This document shows positions 1 to 9,249 of a stretch of DNA of 64,000 nt, one piece after another. The stretch covers positions 62,001-126,000 of the forward strand of contig NZ_KQ949038.1 in NCBI RefSeq assembly GCF_001514285.1, written 5' to 3'. Origin of the DNA: Streptomyces sp. DSM 15324 (GTDB taxonomy: Bacteria; Actinomycetota; Actinomycetes; Streptomycetales; Streptomycetaceae). The notes beneath the pieces were generated by a model. It had not been told where the DNA came from, did not search any database, and was given only the letters and a program-made list of their open reading frames with translations. The translations under genes were made by a program, and so were the position numbers. Numbering within the stretch: position 1 is the first letter of the stretch; each line of letters opens with the position of its first letter.

Positions 1-38
1 GGCCGGGGGCTGGATGAGACCGGAGGTCGAGGAGCGCT

Positions 39-1082
39 GTGGCAACCGCCCGTCCGCGAGTGCAGGGGCATGCGGGACCAAGCATGCAGGACGTCGCCGA
101 CGCCGCGGGCGTTTCGGTCGGGACCGTCTCCAACGTCCTGAATCATCCGGCGAAGGTGAGTCCCGCAACGGCGCAGCGTGTCCGCGAGGCCATCAGCCGG
201 CTGGGTTTCGTGCGCAACGACGCGGCCCGGTCGCTGGTGTCGGGCTCCACCAAGAGCATCGGCATGGTCCTCGCCGACATCGAGAACTCCCTGTTCATCG
301 ACATGGCGCACGGCGCGCAGGACGCGGCCCGGGCGATCGGCCAGAACCTGCTGCTCGCGAACACGGCGTGCGACATGACGCTGCAGGACGACTACCTGGA
401 CCTCTTCGACGAGTCCCGGGTGACCGGGGTGCTGCTGGCCCCGATGGAGGACTCGACCGCCGGCATCGCGCGCATCCGTTCCCATGGGCGCCAGGTCGTG
501 CTCCTCAATTACGCACCGAAACCGGGCACGTGCTGCTCGGTACTGGTCAACAACGAGCACGTCGGATACCTGGCGGCCCGGCATCTCATCGACACCGGGC
601 GCACGCGGCTGGCCTACGTGGTCGCGCACGACGACTACCAGCCGGTGCGCGACCGCCGCAGGGGGGTGCGCATGGCGGTGGAGGAAGCGGGAGGCGGCGT
701 CACCCTGGAAGAGATCGACAGCGTCGGCCTGACCGCCTCCCACGGGCATGTCATCGGGCGGGAACTCGCACGGAGGGCGCCCGGCGAACTGCCGGACGGC
801 CTGATCGTCGTCACCGATGCGCTGGCCAACGCCATCATCCACGAGCTGCACACCGTCGCGGGCGTCCGCGTGCCCGACCAGGTCGCGATCGTCGGCTGCG
901 AGAACAACCGCGGAGCCGGTGCCGCGGCGATCCCGCTGACCGCGGTGGACATGCCGGGCCGCACGATGGGCCAGGAGGCGATCCGGCTCCTCATGGACGA
1001 GGTGTCCGCGGGCAAGCAGCACCGCCATGCCACCGTCGTGCTCGAGCCGGAACTGATCGTCCGCGCCAGCGCGCCGCTCTGA
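39..1082 (+). CDS. LacI family transcriptional regulator
   Basis: 347 aa with a GTG start preceded by GGAGG/GGAG. An N-terminal LacI helix-turn-helix starts near residue 16 (MQDVADAAGVSVGTVSNVLN), followed by a periplasmic-binding-protein-like sensor domain that fills the rest of the protein. This length is normal for the family. The gene lies directly upstream of a sugar ABC transporter and an alpha-L-rhamnosidase on the same strand, with about 300 bp between. A LacI-type palindrome lies in that gap. The inference is that it represses the transporter/rhamnosidase operon and is released by rhamnose or a rhamnoside; the ligand is not readable from sequence. Confidence 0.93.
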   Translation: MATARPRVQGHAGPSMQDVADAAGVSVGTVSNVLNHPAKVSPATAQRVREAISRLGFVRNDAARSLVSGSTKSIGMVLADIENSLFIDMAHGAQDAARAIGQNLLLANTACDMTLQDDYLDLFDESRVTGVLLAPMEDSTAGIARIRSHGRQVVLLNYAPKPGTCCSVLVNNEHVGYLAARHLIDTGRTRLAYVVAHDDYQPVRDRRRGVRMAVEEAGGGVTLEEIDSVGLTASHGHVIGRELARRAPGELPDGLIVVTDALANAIIHELHTVAGVRVPDQVAIVGCENNRGAGAAAIPLTAVDMPGRTMGQEAIRLLMDEVSAGKQHRHATVVLEPELIVRASAPL

Positions 1083-1305
1083 CCGGGCGGCACAGCCTGC
1101 CGCACTGACCGGCGCGCACCCCCGGCTGCCGCGCCCTGCCGGCCCCGCCCGCCACCGTGGCCCTTCCGGATCCGCTCGTCATCGCGGCCTGCGGCCTCCG
1201 CGCATCGGGCTGACCAGCCGTTCCTCGTTGCCCGCTGGAAGTGATGTGCCCGGGCGGCCGCTCCGCAACGCTCGGATGCGGTTCGGAAACATCCCCGACA
1301 GATCC

Positions 1306-1334
1306 TTGACACGCGCCGAAGCGGGTCATAGGTT
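1306..1334 (+). promoter_or_regulatory. Sigma70-type promoter of the rhamnoside operon
   Basis: TTGACA at 1306-1311, a 17-nt spacer and TAGGTT at 1329-1334 fit a housekeeping-type promoter reading toward the binding-protein gene at 1386. The rest of the 1083-1385 gap shows no coding signal. Confidence 0.7.
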
Positions 1335-1349
1335 CCCGGCATCTCCCAA

Positions 1350-1363
1350 TTGAAGCGTTTCAA
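1350..1363. promoter_or_regulatory. LacI-type operator
   Basis: TTGAAGCGTTTCAA is a near-perfect palindrome with a central CG, the hallmark of LacI/GalR operators. It lies just downstream of the -10 box and 22 nt before the GTG of the binding-protein gene, so bound repressor would block transcription initiation or early elongation. It is probably the site of the regulator encoded at 39-1082. Confidence 0.75.
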
Positions 1364-1385
1364 CGCTGTGTGCCGAGGAGCACCC

Positions 1386-2684
1386 GTGCACAAGACCCTC
1401 AGAACCCGCCGTATCGCCCTCCTGGCGGCCGCCGCCACCTCGAGCCTGCTGCTGAGCGCCTGCGGCGGCGGCAGCGTCTCGAGCAGCGACGTCAAGACGT
1501 TCAGCCTCACCATCAACGACGACAACCACATCGTGCAGCAGGAGCTCACCGCCCTGGGCAAGGGCTCGTGCGCGCCGCAGGACAAGGCTCTGCCGCTGAA
1601 GATCCAGACGCTTCCGATCGGCAACGTCGACCAGAAGGTGCAGCTCCTCGCAGGTCAGAACGCTCTGCCGGTGCAGTTCGCCGCGGGTGGTACACCGCAG
1701 CTGACCAAGACGCTGGACAAGGCCGGCCAGGTCCTCGACCTGGAGAAGACGCTCAAGGACCTCGGCGTCTGGAACGACCTCCAGCCCGCGGCGATCAAGA
1801 CCGTGGAGAACCTGTACGGCAAGTTCAACGTCATGCCCTACCAGTTCAACATCGAGGGCATCTGGTACAACAAGAAGCTCTTCGCCGACCACCACATAGC
1901 CACCCCCACCACCTACGACCAACTGGTCGCGGCCGCCGCGAAGTTCAAGGCCGCCAGCATCACCCCGTTCTCCGCGGACGGCAAAGACGGCTGGCCCCTC
2001 ACCCGTCTGGTCAGCGGCTACCTCTACCGCGAACTCGGCCCGGACGCCCTGCAGGCGGTCGCGGACGGCAAGGCCAAGCTCACCGATCCCGCCTACGTGA
2101 AGGCCGCGCGGGCCATCGCCGACCTGGGCAAAGCCGGCTACTTCGGCAAGGGCGTCGGATCGATCGACTACGACACCGCGGTGCAGCAGTTCCTCACCGG
2201 CAAGGCCGCCATGTTCTACATGGGCAGCTGGGAGCTCGGCGACTTCAACGACAAGACCAAGAACAAGATCGGCGCGGACAACGTCGGCTTCATGCCGTTC
2301 CCGACCGTCGCGGGCGGCAAGGGCAGCGCGGACCAGATCCCGGCCAACGTCGGCCTCCCGGTTGCCGTCTCCGCCAAGTCGTACAACGCCAAGGTCGGCG
2401 ACTGGCTGTCCTGCATCACCAAGAACTACGGCGCCGCCTCCCTCAAGGACCAGGGCACCATCTCCGGCTTCAAGCCCAACGGCGACACCGGCACCCTCCC
2501 GCCGCTCACGCAGACGGTCCAGGACACCATCACCAAGACCAAGACCAGCACTCTGTGGTTCGAGGCGCTGTTCAACACGAAGGCGACGGAGACCAGCCAG
2601 ACCAACGCCGCGCCGTTGGTCACCGGAAGTATCTCGGCCAAGGACTTCATGACCAAGGTCCAGGCCGATCTCGACAACGGCTGA
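1386..2684 (+). CDS. ABC transporter sugar-binding lipoprotein
   Basis: 432 aa extracellular solute-binding protein (SBP family 1 type). The GTG at 1386 is chosen because it follows GAGGAG. It gives a clean lipoprotein signal peptide: Arg-rich N-terminus, hydrophobic core and the lipobox LLLSAC with the lipidated Cys at about residue 26. A TTG at 1350 in the same frame lies inside the operator and is rejected. The protein is followed by two permease genes and a GH78 rhamnosidase, so it probably captures rhamnose-containing oligosaccharides at the membrane surface. Confidence 0.92.
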   Translation: MHKTLRTRRIALLAAAATSSLLLSACGGGSVSSSDVKTFSLTINDDNHIVQQELTALGKGSCAPQDKALPLKIQTLPIGNVDQKVQLLAGQNALPVQFAAGGTPQLTKTLDKAGQVLDLEKTLKDLGVWNDLQPAAIKTVENLYGKFNVMPYQFNIEGIWYNKKLFADHHIATPTTYDQLVAAAAKFKAASITPFSADGKDGWPLTRLVSGYLYRELGPDALQAVADGKAKLTDPAYVKAARAIADLGKAGYFGKGVGSIDYDTAVQQFLTGKAAMFYMGSWELGDFNDKTKNKIGADNVGFMPFPTVAGGKGSADQIPANVGLPVAVSAKSYNAKVGDWLSCITKNYGAASLKDQGTISGFKPNGDTGTLPPLTQTVQDTITKTKTSTLWFEALFNTKATETSQTNAAPLVTGSISAKDFMTKVQADLDNG

Positions 2685-2732
2685 CCCTCCTGTCCGCCGA
2701 GATCCGCACAACCCCTTCGTGAGAGAGCCGAG

Positions 2733-3617
2733 ATGCGTTCAGTTCTGGGAGACCGCCGTGCCATCGCCGTCCTGCTGGGCCCGGCACTGCTGGTGTACAC
2801 CCTGGTGATGCTGGTGCCGATGGGCTGGTCCCTCGGCTACACCTTCTTCAAGGGCAACGTCATCGAGGGCTTCACCTTCGGAGGCCTCGGCAACTTCACC
2901 AAGCTCTGGCACGACCAACAGGCCCACTCGGCGCTGTGGTTCACGTTCAAGTACGCACTCGCCGTCAGCGTCGGGCAGGTCCTGTGCGGATACCTGCTCG
3001 CGCTGCTCTACGTCTTCATCCTGCGCAGGTCCTCCGCGCTCGTGCGCACCCTGGTGTTCTTCCCGGTGATCCTCCCGACGGTCGCCGTGGCCCTGATGTT
3101 CCAGAAACTCTTCGCCGTCGCGCCGCAGAACGGCCTGGCCAACATCGCCCTGGGTGGACTGGGCATCCACCACGGCGACTGGTTCGCCACCGGCACGGGG
3201 TCCTTCATCGTCTTGGTCGTCATGGACGTCTGGCGCTCCATGGGCTTCTACGGCGTCCTCATCTTCGCCGGCCTCCTCGACATCCCCGACGAGACCCTCG
3301 AATCGGCGCGCATGGACGGCGCCACCGGCTGGCGGCTGATCCGCCACATCGTTCTGCCGCTGTCCGCCCCCGTGCTGCTGTCGTCCATCGTGTTCAGCAT
3401 CAACGGCACCCTCAAGGTCTTCGACTCGGTCCTCGCCCTGACCAACGGCGGACCGGGCAGCGACACCACACCCCTGACCCTCTACATGTTCCGCACCGCC
3501 TTCTCCTACGGCGACTACGGCTACGGCAGCACCATCGCCTCGCTGCTCACCGTCGTCTGCCTCGGCGTCACCCTGATCGTCTTCCGCTTCTCGCGCCGCG
3601 ACCTGACCAAGGGCTGA
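2733..3617 (+). CDS. Sugar ABC transporter permease, MalF-like
   Basis: 294 aa, ATG preceded by GAGAGAG. The protein has several hydrophobic membrane segments, the first at about residues 9-30. The cytoplasmic EAA loop reads ESARMDGATGWRLIRHIVLP, which contacts the ATPase subunit. It is one of the two membrane subunits of a carbohydrate uptake 1 (CUT1) importer. No ATPase gene is present in the cluster, which is usual in Streptomyces, where the shared MsiK ATPase serves many sugar importers. Confidence 0.93.
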   Translation: MRSVLGDRRAIAVLLGPALLVYTLVMLVPMGWSLGYTFFKGNVIEGFTFGGLGNFTKLWHDQQAHSALWFTFKYALAVSVGQVLCGYLLALLYVFILRRSSALVRTLVFFPVILPTVAVALMFQKLFAVAPQNGLANIALGGLGIHHGDWFATGTGSFIVLVVMDVWRSMGFYGVLIFAGLLDIPDETLESARMDGATGWRLIRHIVLPLSAPVLLSSIVFSINGTLKVFDSVLALTNGGPGSDTTPLTLYMFRTAFSYGDYGYGSTIASLLTVVCLGVTLIVFRFSRRDLTKG

Positions 3618-3623
3618 ACTCCC

Positions 3624-4520
3624 ATGACCGACACCATGACGGCACCACCACGGGAACTGCCCACCCACGCGCGGCCGGCCACCGTGCGAAAGCCCGGCCA
3701 CGCGCGGCGCCTGATGCGTAACCTGCTCGTCGCCCTGCTGGTGGTTATCGAGGTGACCCCGCTACTGTGGCTGCTGCTCAGCTCCTTCAAGACCCAGTCC
3801 GAGTTCGTGGGCGACCCCGCGTGGTCGCTTCCCGGCAAGTGGGACTTCCACAACTACGCCGACGCGTGGACGACCGGGCATGTCGCCCTCTACGTCCGCA
3901 ACAGCCTGATGGCCACCGCGCCCTCGCTCGCGCTCATCATCGTGCTCGGCACCGCTGCGGGGTTCGCCCTGGAGGTGATGATCTGGCGCGGACGCCACCA
4001 GGTCCTGCTCGTCTTCCTGCTCGGCATCATGGTGCCCAGCCAAATGATCCTGCTGCCCCTGTTCCGGGTGTACTTCCAGACCGGGCTGTCCGGCACCATG
4101 TGGCCGCTGATCATCACCTACACCGCGGTCGGCCTCCCGCTCACCGTCTTCATGATGGCCACCTACTTCCGCGCGGTTCCGCGCGAGATCTTCGAGGCCG
4201 CCACCCTCGACGGGGCGAGCATGCTCACCGCCTTCTGGCGGATCGGGTTCCCCGTCGTGCGCAATGCCGTCTTCACCGTCGCGCTCGTGCAGTTCTTCTT
4301 CATCTGGAACGACCTGCTCGTCTCGCTCACCTTCACCACCAACGACGACCTGCGCACCATCCAGGTCGGGCTGCTCAACTTCACCGGCCAGTACGGCGAG
4401 ACGGCCTACGGACCGCTGTTCGCCGCGATCAGCATCAATGTCGTCGGCGCCCTGGTCCTCTACCTGCTGATCAACCAGCGCATCATCAAGGGCCTGACCG
4501 CCGGGGCGGTGAAGGGATGA
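3624..4520 (+). CDS. Sugar ABC transporter permease, MalG-like
   Basis: 298 aa, starting 6 bp after the preceding permease stop. It has hydrophobic membrane segments and an EAA motif (FEAATLDGASMLTAFWRIGFP). It pairs with the upstream MalF-like subunit to form the membrane channel. Its stop codon overlaps the start of the rhamnosidase (ATGA), so transport and hydrolysis are translationally coupled. Confidence 0.93.
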   Translation: MTDTMTAPPRELPTHARPATVRKPGHARRLMRNLLVALLVVIEVTPLLWLLLSSFKTQSEFVGDPAWSLPGKWDFHNYADAWTTGHVALYVRNSLMATAPSLALIIVLGTAAGFALEVMIWRGRHQVLLVFLLGIMVPSQMILLPLFRVYFQTGLSGTMWPLIITYTAVGLPLTVFMMATYFRAVPREIFEAATLDGASMLTAFWRIGFPVVRNAVFTVALVQFFFIWNDLLVSLTFTTNDDLRTIQVGLLNFTGQYGETAYGPLFAAISINVVGALVLYLLINQRIIKGLTAGAVKG

Positions 4521-7144
4521 GCCACAAGCGGATACCCGAGGTTGCCGCCCCGACCGCGGAACATCACCGGGAGCCGTTCGGCATCGGTGAGCCGGCGCCC
4601 CGGCTCTCCTGGAAGACCACAGCACCCCCCGGCTGGACACAGCAGGCGTATCAGATCGAGGTCGCCCGGACCGATGAAGCCCACCGTACGGACTGGGTGG
4701 CCTGCGAAGAATCCGTGCTCGTCGACTGGCCCCACCGACCGCTCACGTCACGAGAACACGCCGAGATACGCGTCCGGGTCCGCGGCGCCGACGGCACAGC
4801 CAGCGACTGGAGCCCGGCCCTGCGCCTGGAGGCGGGACTGCTCAAGTCGGAGGACTGGACGGCGCACGCGATCTCGCCGCAGTGGCAGTCGCTGGAGCAG
4901 CCCGACGGAGAACGACGTCCGCCGCTGCTGCGCAAGGACTTCCTGGCGAGGGCCGATGTGCAGAGCGCGCGGCTGTACGTCACCGCCCACGGACTGTACG
5001 AGATCGAGATCAACGGTCTGCGGGTCGGCGACCACGCCCTCGCGCCCGGCTGGACCAGCTATGACCACCGGCTGCGCTACCAGACCCACGACGTCACAAA
5101 ACATCTGCGCACCGGGGACAACACCATCGGCGCCTGGCTGGCCGACGGCTGGTACCGCGGACGGCTGGGCTTCAACGGCGGCCACGCCAACCTCTATGGC
5201 GACCGGCTCGCCCTCATCGCCCAACTCGAAGTCGTCCACCACGACGGAACCCGCACCACCATCGCCACCGACACCTCCTGGCGAGCAGCCCACGGGCCGA
5301 TCGTGTCGGCCGGCCTGCTCGACGGCGAGATACACGACGCCCGCGACGAACGGCCGGGCTGGTCCAGTCCCGGATTCGACGACAGCGGCTGGTCGCCGGT
5401 CGACATCGTCACCCGTGATCCGGCCACGCTGGTCGCCCCCACCGGCCCGCCGGTGCGCTGCACCGAGGACATCGCCCCAGCCCGGGTGACCGCCCTCGAC
5501 GCCGACCGTCTCCTGGTGGACTTCGGACAGAACCTCGTCGGCCGCATCCGCATCACTGTGAGCGGCCCGGCCGGACACACGGTCGTCATCCGGCATGCCG
5601 AGGTACTCCAGGACGGAGAACTGTGCGTGCGCCCGCTGCGCGGGGCCCTCTCCACCGACCGCTACGTCCTGCGCGGCGAAGGCTCCGAGACGTGGGAGCC
5701 GCGCTTCACCCTCCACGGCTTTCGCTACGCGGAGATCACCGGATGGCGCGGCGGCGATCCGCACCGCGACATCACCGCCCGCGTCCACCACACCGACATG
5801 GCCCGCACCGGCTGGTTCGCGTGCTCCAACGAGCAGGTCAACCGGCTGCACGAGAATGTGGTGTGGAGCCTGCGCGGCAACTTCGTCGACCTCCCCACCG
5901 ACTGCCCCCAGCGCGACGAACGACTGGGCTGGACCGGGGACATCCAGGTCTTCGCGCCCACCGCCGCCTTCCTGTACGACTGCCACGGCATGCTCGCCTC
6001 CTGGCTGCGCGATGTCGCCGCCGAACAGCACGACGACGGGACCGTGCCCTGGTACGTGCCCGAGATCCCGGGCGGTGAGCAGTGGACGCCGGCCAGTCCG
6101 GGCGCCGGCTGGGGCGATGTCGTGGCGCTGACCCCGTGGGACCTGTACCAGGCCTCGGGCGACACGGGTCTGCTGGCCGCCCAGTACGACAGCGCACGGC
6201 GCTGGGTCGACCTCGTCACCGGCATCGCCGACGAGTCGGGGCTGTGGAACCGCGGGTACCAACTCGGCGACTGGCTCGACCCGTTCGCGCCCCCGGACGA
6301 TCCGGGCGCGGGCCGCACCGACCGGCACCTCATCGCCACGGCGTACTACGCCTGGTCCCTGCGGCACGTGGCGTGGACCGCCGGCGTCCTGGGGTGCGAC
6401 GAGGAACGCCGCCACTACCAGGAACTCGCGGACCGGGTCAGGCAGGCCTTCGTCAGCGAGTACGTCGGGCCCGGCGGTGCGATGACGAGCGACACCCAGA
6501 CCGCCTACGCCGTCGCCCTCCAGTTCGACCTCCTGCCCGACGCGCCCGCCCGGGCCGCCGCCGGACGCCGGCTGGCCGAGCTGGTCGCCGCTGGCGGACA
6601 CACCATCCAGACCGGCTTCATCGGCACGCCGCTCGTGGCACCCGCGCTCAGCGCCACCGACTACGCCGACACCGCCTACACCCTGCTCCTCCAGCAGGAG
6701 TGCCCCTCCTGGCTGTACGCCCTCAAGCACGACGCCACGACGATCTGGGAACGCTGGGACAGCATGCTGCCCGACGGCTCCGTCAACCCGGGCGAGATGA
6801 CCTCCTTCAACCACTACGCCCTCGGGGCGGTCGCCGAGTGGCTGCACACCACGGTCGCCGGGCTGACCGCCGCCTCACCCGGCTACCGCGACATCGTTTT
6901 CCGCCCACGGCCGGGCGGCGGCATCACCTGGGCGCACGCCGCCCACGAGTCGCCGTACGGGCGTATCGCCATCCGGTGGGACCTGCATGCCTCGGGTATC
7001 GAGGTACGCACGACGGTACCCACCGGGACAACAGCACGGATCGAGTGGCCCGATGGCGCCGTGACCACTCTCGCGACCGGCACCACCACCACATGGCGGC
7101 CGCTGGGGCCGGGTCGGCCGGTCGCGCCCTCTCGCCATGACTGA
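4517..7144 (+). CDS. Alpha-L-rhamnosidase, GH78 family
   Basis: 875 aa, starting in a 4-bp overlap (ATGA) with the permease; the open frame extends upstream to 3767, but that part is antisense-like and lies out of frame over the permease gene. The order fits GH78: N-terminal Ig-like and beta-sandwich domains (about 1-330), a catalytic (alpha/alpha)6 barrel and a C-terminal beta domain. The signature DCPQRDERLGWTGD lies at residues 462-475 and contains the acidic residues expected at the active site. No signal peptide is present, so hydrolysis of imported rhamnosides is cytoplasmic. It removes terminal alpha-L-rhamnose from plant glycosides or pectin fragments. The exact substrate is unknown. 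Confidence 0.92.
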   Translation: MSHKRIPEVAAPTAEHHREPFGIGEPAPRLSWKTTAPPGWTQQAYQIEVARTDEAHRTDWVACEESVLVDWPHRPLTSREHAEIRVRVRGADGTASDWSPALRLEAGLLKSEDWTAHAISPQWQSLEQPDGERRPPLLRKDFLARADVQSARLYVTAHGLYEIEINGLRVGDHALAPGWTSYDHRLRYQTHDVTKHLRTGDNTIGAWLADGWYRGRLGFNGGHANLYGDRLALIAQLEVVHHDGTRTTIATDTSWRAAHGPIVSAGLLDGEIHDARDERPGWSSPGFDDSGWSPVDIVTRDPATLVAPTGPPVRCTEDIAPARVTALDADRLLVDFGQNLVGRIRITVSGPAGHTVVIRHAEVLQDGELCVRPLRGALSTDRYVLRGEGSETWEPRFTLHGFRYAEITGWRGGDPHRDITARVHHTDMARTGWFACSNEQVNRLHENVVWSLRGNFVDLPTDCPQRDERLGWTGDIQVFAPTAAFLYDCHGMLASWLRDVAAEQHDDGTVPWYVPEIPGGEQWTPASPGAGWGDVVALTPWDLYQASGDTGLLAAQYDSARRWVDLVTGIADESGLWNRGYQLGDWLDPFAPPDDPGAGRTDRHLIATAYYAWSLRHVAWTAGVLGCDEERRHYQELADRVRQAFVSEYVGPGGAMTSDTQTAYAVALQFDLLPDAPARAAAGRRLAELVAAGGHTIQTGFIGTPLVAPALSATDYADTAYTLLLQQECPSWLYALKHDATTIWERWDSMLPDGSVNPGEMTSFNHYALGAVAEWLHTTVAGLTAASPGYRDIVFRPRPGGGITWAHAAHESPYGRIAIRWDLHASGIEVRTTVPTGTTARIEWPDGAVTTLATGTTTTWRPLGPGRPVAPSRHD

Positions 7145-7202
7145 GCCGGGGTCACCGTCCACAGGGCCTGACGTGTCGGCGCCTTGCCCGCGTGACGTCA
7201 TC

Positions 7203-7236
7203 CGGCGCCCGCCCGTCGCCCTGCTGGCGGGCGCCG
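7203..7236. terminator. Bidirectional hairpin terminator
   Basis: An 11-bp perfect GC-rich stem (7203-7213 with 7226-7236) has a 12-nt loop. It lies between the convergent rhamnosidase (ends 7144) and hydrolase (ends 7280) genes, the expected place for a shared terminator. Confidence 0.6.
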
Positions 7237-7279
7237 ACGCGAGGGCGGTGAGTCCCGGTCCTGCGGCAGCCGCTCAGGT

Positions 7280-8149
7280 TCAGGACTCGAGGAATTCCAG
7301 GGCCCGGGGCACGAAGTCCTCGTGGTGCTGGAAGACACCCCCGTGCCCGGCATCCGGGTAGAGGGGGACGAGTTCGCTGTGGGGCAGGCGGGCGGCCAGG
7401 TCGAGCGTGTTCGGGCTGGGCACCATCCGGTCTCTCTCACCGTTGGCCACCAGGACCGGTTGGCCGATGGCCGACAGGTCCGAGGGTGCCTGGCGGCCCC
7501 ACCGTTTGACGGCCTTCAACTGGGCGCGGAAGGACGGCAGTGAGATGTCCTTGTCCCGGTCGTGCGTACGCTCCTTCAGCCGCTCCAGGAAGGCTCGTCC
7601 GGCCTGCCGGCCGCCTGCGGTGCCGGTGAAGAAGAGGGAGAGCTTGGGGTCCTGACGGGTCAGGGCGCCTTTGAGCGTGGCCTGGATGGTGAGTGCCGGG
7701 ACCTTCTCGATGCCGGGGCCTCCGGCGGGGCCGGTGCTGGCGAGGACGACCTTGCGCACGAGGTGCGGCTCCTGCGCCGCGATGACCTGCGCGATGAAGC
7801 CGCCCATCGACAGGCCGAACAGATCGACCTGGTCGAACCCGAGAGCCCGGATGAACAGCACGGCGTCGCGGGCCATCGCCTCGATCGTGTCGGGTGTGGA
7901 GCCGCTCGATCCGCCCACCCCGCGGTTGTCGAAGGCGATGACCCGACGTCGTGCGGCGAGTCCGTCGACGACGCGTGGGTCCCAGTTGTCCAGCACCCCG
8001 GCCAGGTGCATCAGGAGGATGAGCGGTACGCCGTGCTGGGGGCCGAGTTCCCGGTAGAGGAAGTCTTCGCCGCGAACGGACACGGAGCGGGTCGCCGCGT
8101 ATGTGTACGACGACGCCGAAGGGGAGGGGGAATTCCGCGGGGTGTTCAT
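7280..8149 (-). CDS. Alpha/beta hydrolase (serine type), paralogue 1
   Basis: 289 aa; ATG preceded by GAAGGA. The nucleophile elbow is GLSMGG and the catalytic His is in DAGHGG near the C-terminus; the acid is probably the Asp in NGERDRM. The fold family includes esterases and peroxidase-like hydrolases, and the substrate cannot be read. It is closely related along its whole length to the gene at 9967-10833 (shared VLDNWDPRVVDG, FDNRGVG, SSGSTPDTI) and to a pseudogene at 45023-45314. It lies downstream of a TetR gene on the same strand, with an 18-bp palindrome at 8278 between them. Confidence 0.88.
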   Translation of the reverse strand: MNTPRNSPSPSASSYTYAATRSVSVRGEDFLYRELGPQHGVPLILLMHLAGVLDNWDPRVVDGLAARRRVIAFDNRGVGGSSGSTPDTIEAMARDAVLFIRALGFDQVDLFGLSMGGFIAQVIAAQEPHLVRKVVLASTGPAGGPGIEKVPALTIQATLKGALTRQDPKLSLFFTGTAGGRQAGRAFLERLKERTHDRDKDISLPSFRAQLKAVKRWGRQAPSDLSAIGQPVLVANGERDRMVPSPNTLDLAARLPHSELVPLYPDAGHGGVFQHHEDFVPRALEFLES

Positions 8150-8277
8150 GTCCAGGTCCTTCGGGTAGCGGGTTTCAGGGTGCTTGTCGGTGCCGCGGAC
8201 GGTGCTGTTCGGCGCTGGATGCAGGAACCTCGACGGTCCGGCAGCCCGGGGCTTGCCGGGGATCGACAGAGGTGATT

Positions 8278-8295
8278 AAATTACGAATGTAATTT
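8278..8295. promoter_or_regulatory. TetR-type operator, site 1 of 7
   Basis: AAATTAC-GAAT-GTAATTT is a perfect 7+7 palindrome with a 4-nt centre. It lies about 130 bp upstream of the hydrolase start at 8149 and downstream of the TetR stop at 8379. Similar sites occur at 9055, 9232, 9780, 13144, 16785 and 33109. Confidence 0.7.
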
Positions 8296-8378
8296 TAAAT
8301 GGCCGGTCAGTGGACCGTGAACGGGACCGACCGGCCTCCGGTGTGAGGTGCCGGGCGCGGGGGAGGGTGGTGTGCCCC

Positions 8379-9029
8379 TCAGGTGTGATGTGCGGCCTGC
8401 GGTGAGGGGTGTGTCCTGCGTGAAGACCGGTTCGGGGTTTCGGCGTTCTGGTGCTCGATGCCCAGCAGTGCGAGAGCGTTGCGGATGCCCTGCTCCAGGA
8501 GTTCGTCGGCGAGCTGCCGGTCGGCCAGGGCGCGGGAGAGCTGCAGCGTCCCGGCCATCATGGCGTACGTGCTGAGTGTTTTGGTGCGCACCGAGAGCGG
8601 ATCCTCGGGCGAAAGGCGGGCGGCGATGCCGTCGGCGACGACCAGTACCCCGTCCGTGTACGCCTGCCGGGTCGGGTCCGCACAGCGCCGGATCTCGTCC
8701 AGCAGGGCGGCGGAGGGGCAGCCGTCGTCGGAGCTGTCGCGATGCCGGGGGGAGAGATACCACCGCACGATCTGCTCCAGCCCGGCGCGGCCCGGTGCCG
8801 CCTGCTCGACGATGCTCGCATTCTGTGTCTGCAGCTGGTCGGCCACGGTGGTGGCCACGAGTTCGTCCTTCGACGTGAAGTGGGTGTAGAAGGCGCCGTT
8901 GGTCAGTCCGGCGTCCTTCATGAGGGCGGAGATGCCCGAGCCGTCGATGCCGTCCCGCTTGAACCGGCGTCCGGCTGCCTCGATGATCCGCTGCCTGGTC
9001 GCGTGCTTGTGCTCTTTCCCGTATCGCAC
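8379..9029 (-). CDS. TetR/AcrR family regulator, paralogue 1
   Basis: 216 aa. The GTG at 9029 is preceded by AAGGAG. The N-terminal TetR helix-turn-helix (RQRIIEAAGRRF ... GLTNGAFYTHFTSKDEL) occupies about residues 10-60, and the C-terminal ligand domain contains the GCPSAALLDEI motif of the YxaF/LmrA-like subgroup. It is closely related to the TetR at 11027-11596; both start with RY-KEHK and lie beside related hydrolases. It probably represses its own promoter and the hydrolase through the ATTACG-type palindromes. The ligand is unknown. Confidence 0.92.
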   Translation of the reverse strand: MRYGKEHKHATRQRIIEAAGRRFKRDGIDGSGISALMKDAGLTNGAFYTHFTSKDELVATTVADQLQTQNASIVEQAAPGRAGLEQIVRWYLSPRHRDSSDDGCPSAALLDEIRRCADPTRQAYTDGVLVVADGIAARLSPEDPLSVRTKTLSTYAMMAGTLQLSRALADRQLADELLEQGIRNALALLGIEHQNAETPNRSSRRTHPSPQAAHHT

Positions 9030-9054
9030 CGCATTCTCCTTCGCCCATGAAATG

Positions 9055-9072
9055 AAATTATGGACGTACTTT
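9055..9072. promoter_or_regulatory. TetR-type operator, site 2 of 7
   Basis: AAATTAT-GGAC-GTACTTT matches site 1 at most positions. It lies 26 bp upstream of the TetR start at 9029, the position expected for autoregulation. Confidence 0.6.
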
Positions 9073-9231
9073 TATGACTTCGGGGCAGCGCCGTCCGTCC
9101 GCCCGGCCTGGGGTCGACTCCGTGCCGGACGGCCCTGTCCGCGGCGTGCTTCGGCGCGGCCTCGGATGTGCCCCCGGTGTGCTGTGGCCCGTCCCTGGCC
9201 GCAGAGATCGCCCCCGAACCCCACCCCCTAA

Positions 9232-9249
9232 ATATTATGAATGTAATCC
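9232..9249. promoter_or_regulatory. TetR-type operator, site 3 of 7
   Basis: ATATTAT-GAAT-GTAATCC shares the core of sites 1 and 2. It lies about 200 bp upstream of the TetR start in a long non-coding stretch. Confidence 0.5.

Noticed and set aside
14..1108. Long plus-strand frame overlapping the LacI gene
   Set aside because: Arg/Gly/Pro-rich shadow of the real LacI frame; no domain and no homologous pattern.
4748..6847. 699-codon minus-strand frame opposite the rhamnosidase
   Set aside because: High-GC antisense shadow; the plus strand encodes a complete GH78 enzyme with clear motifs.
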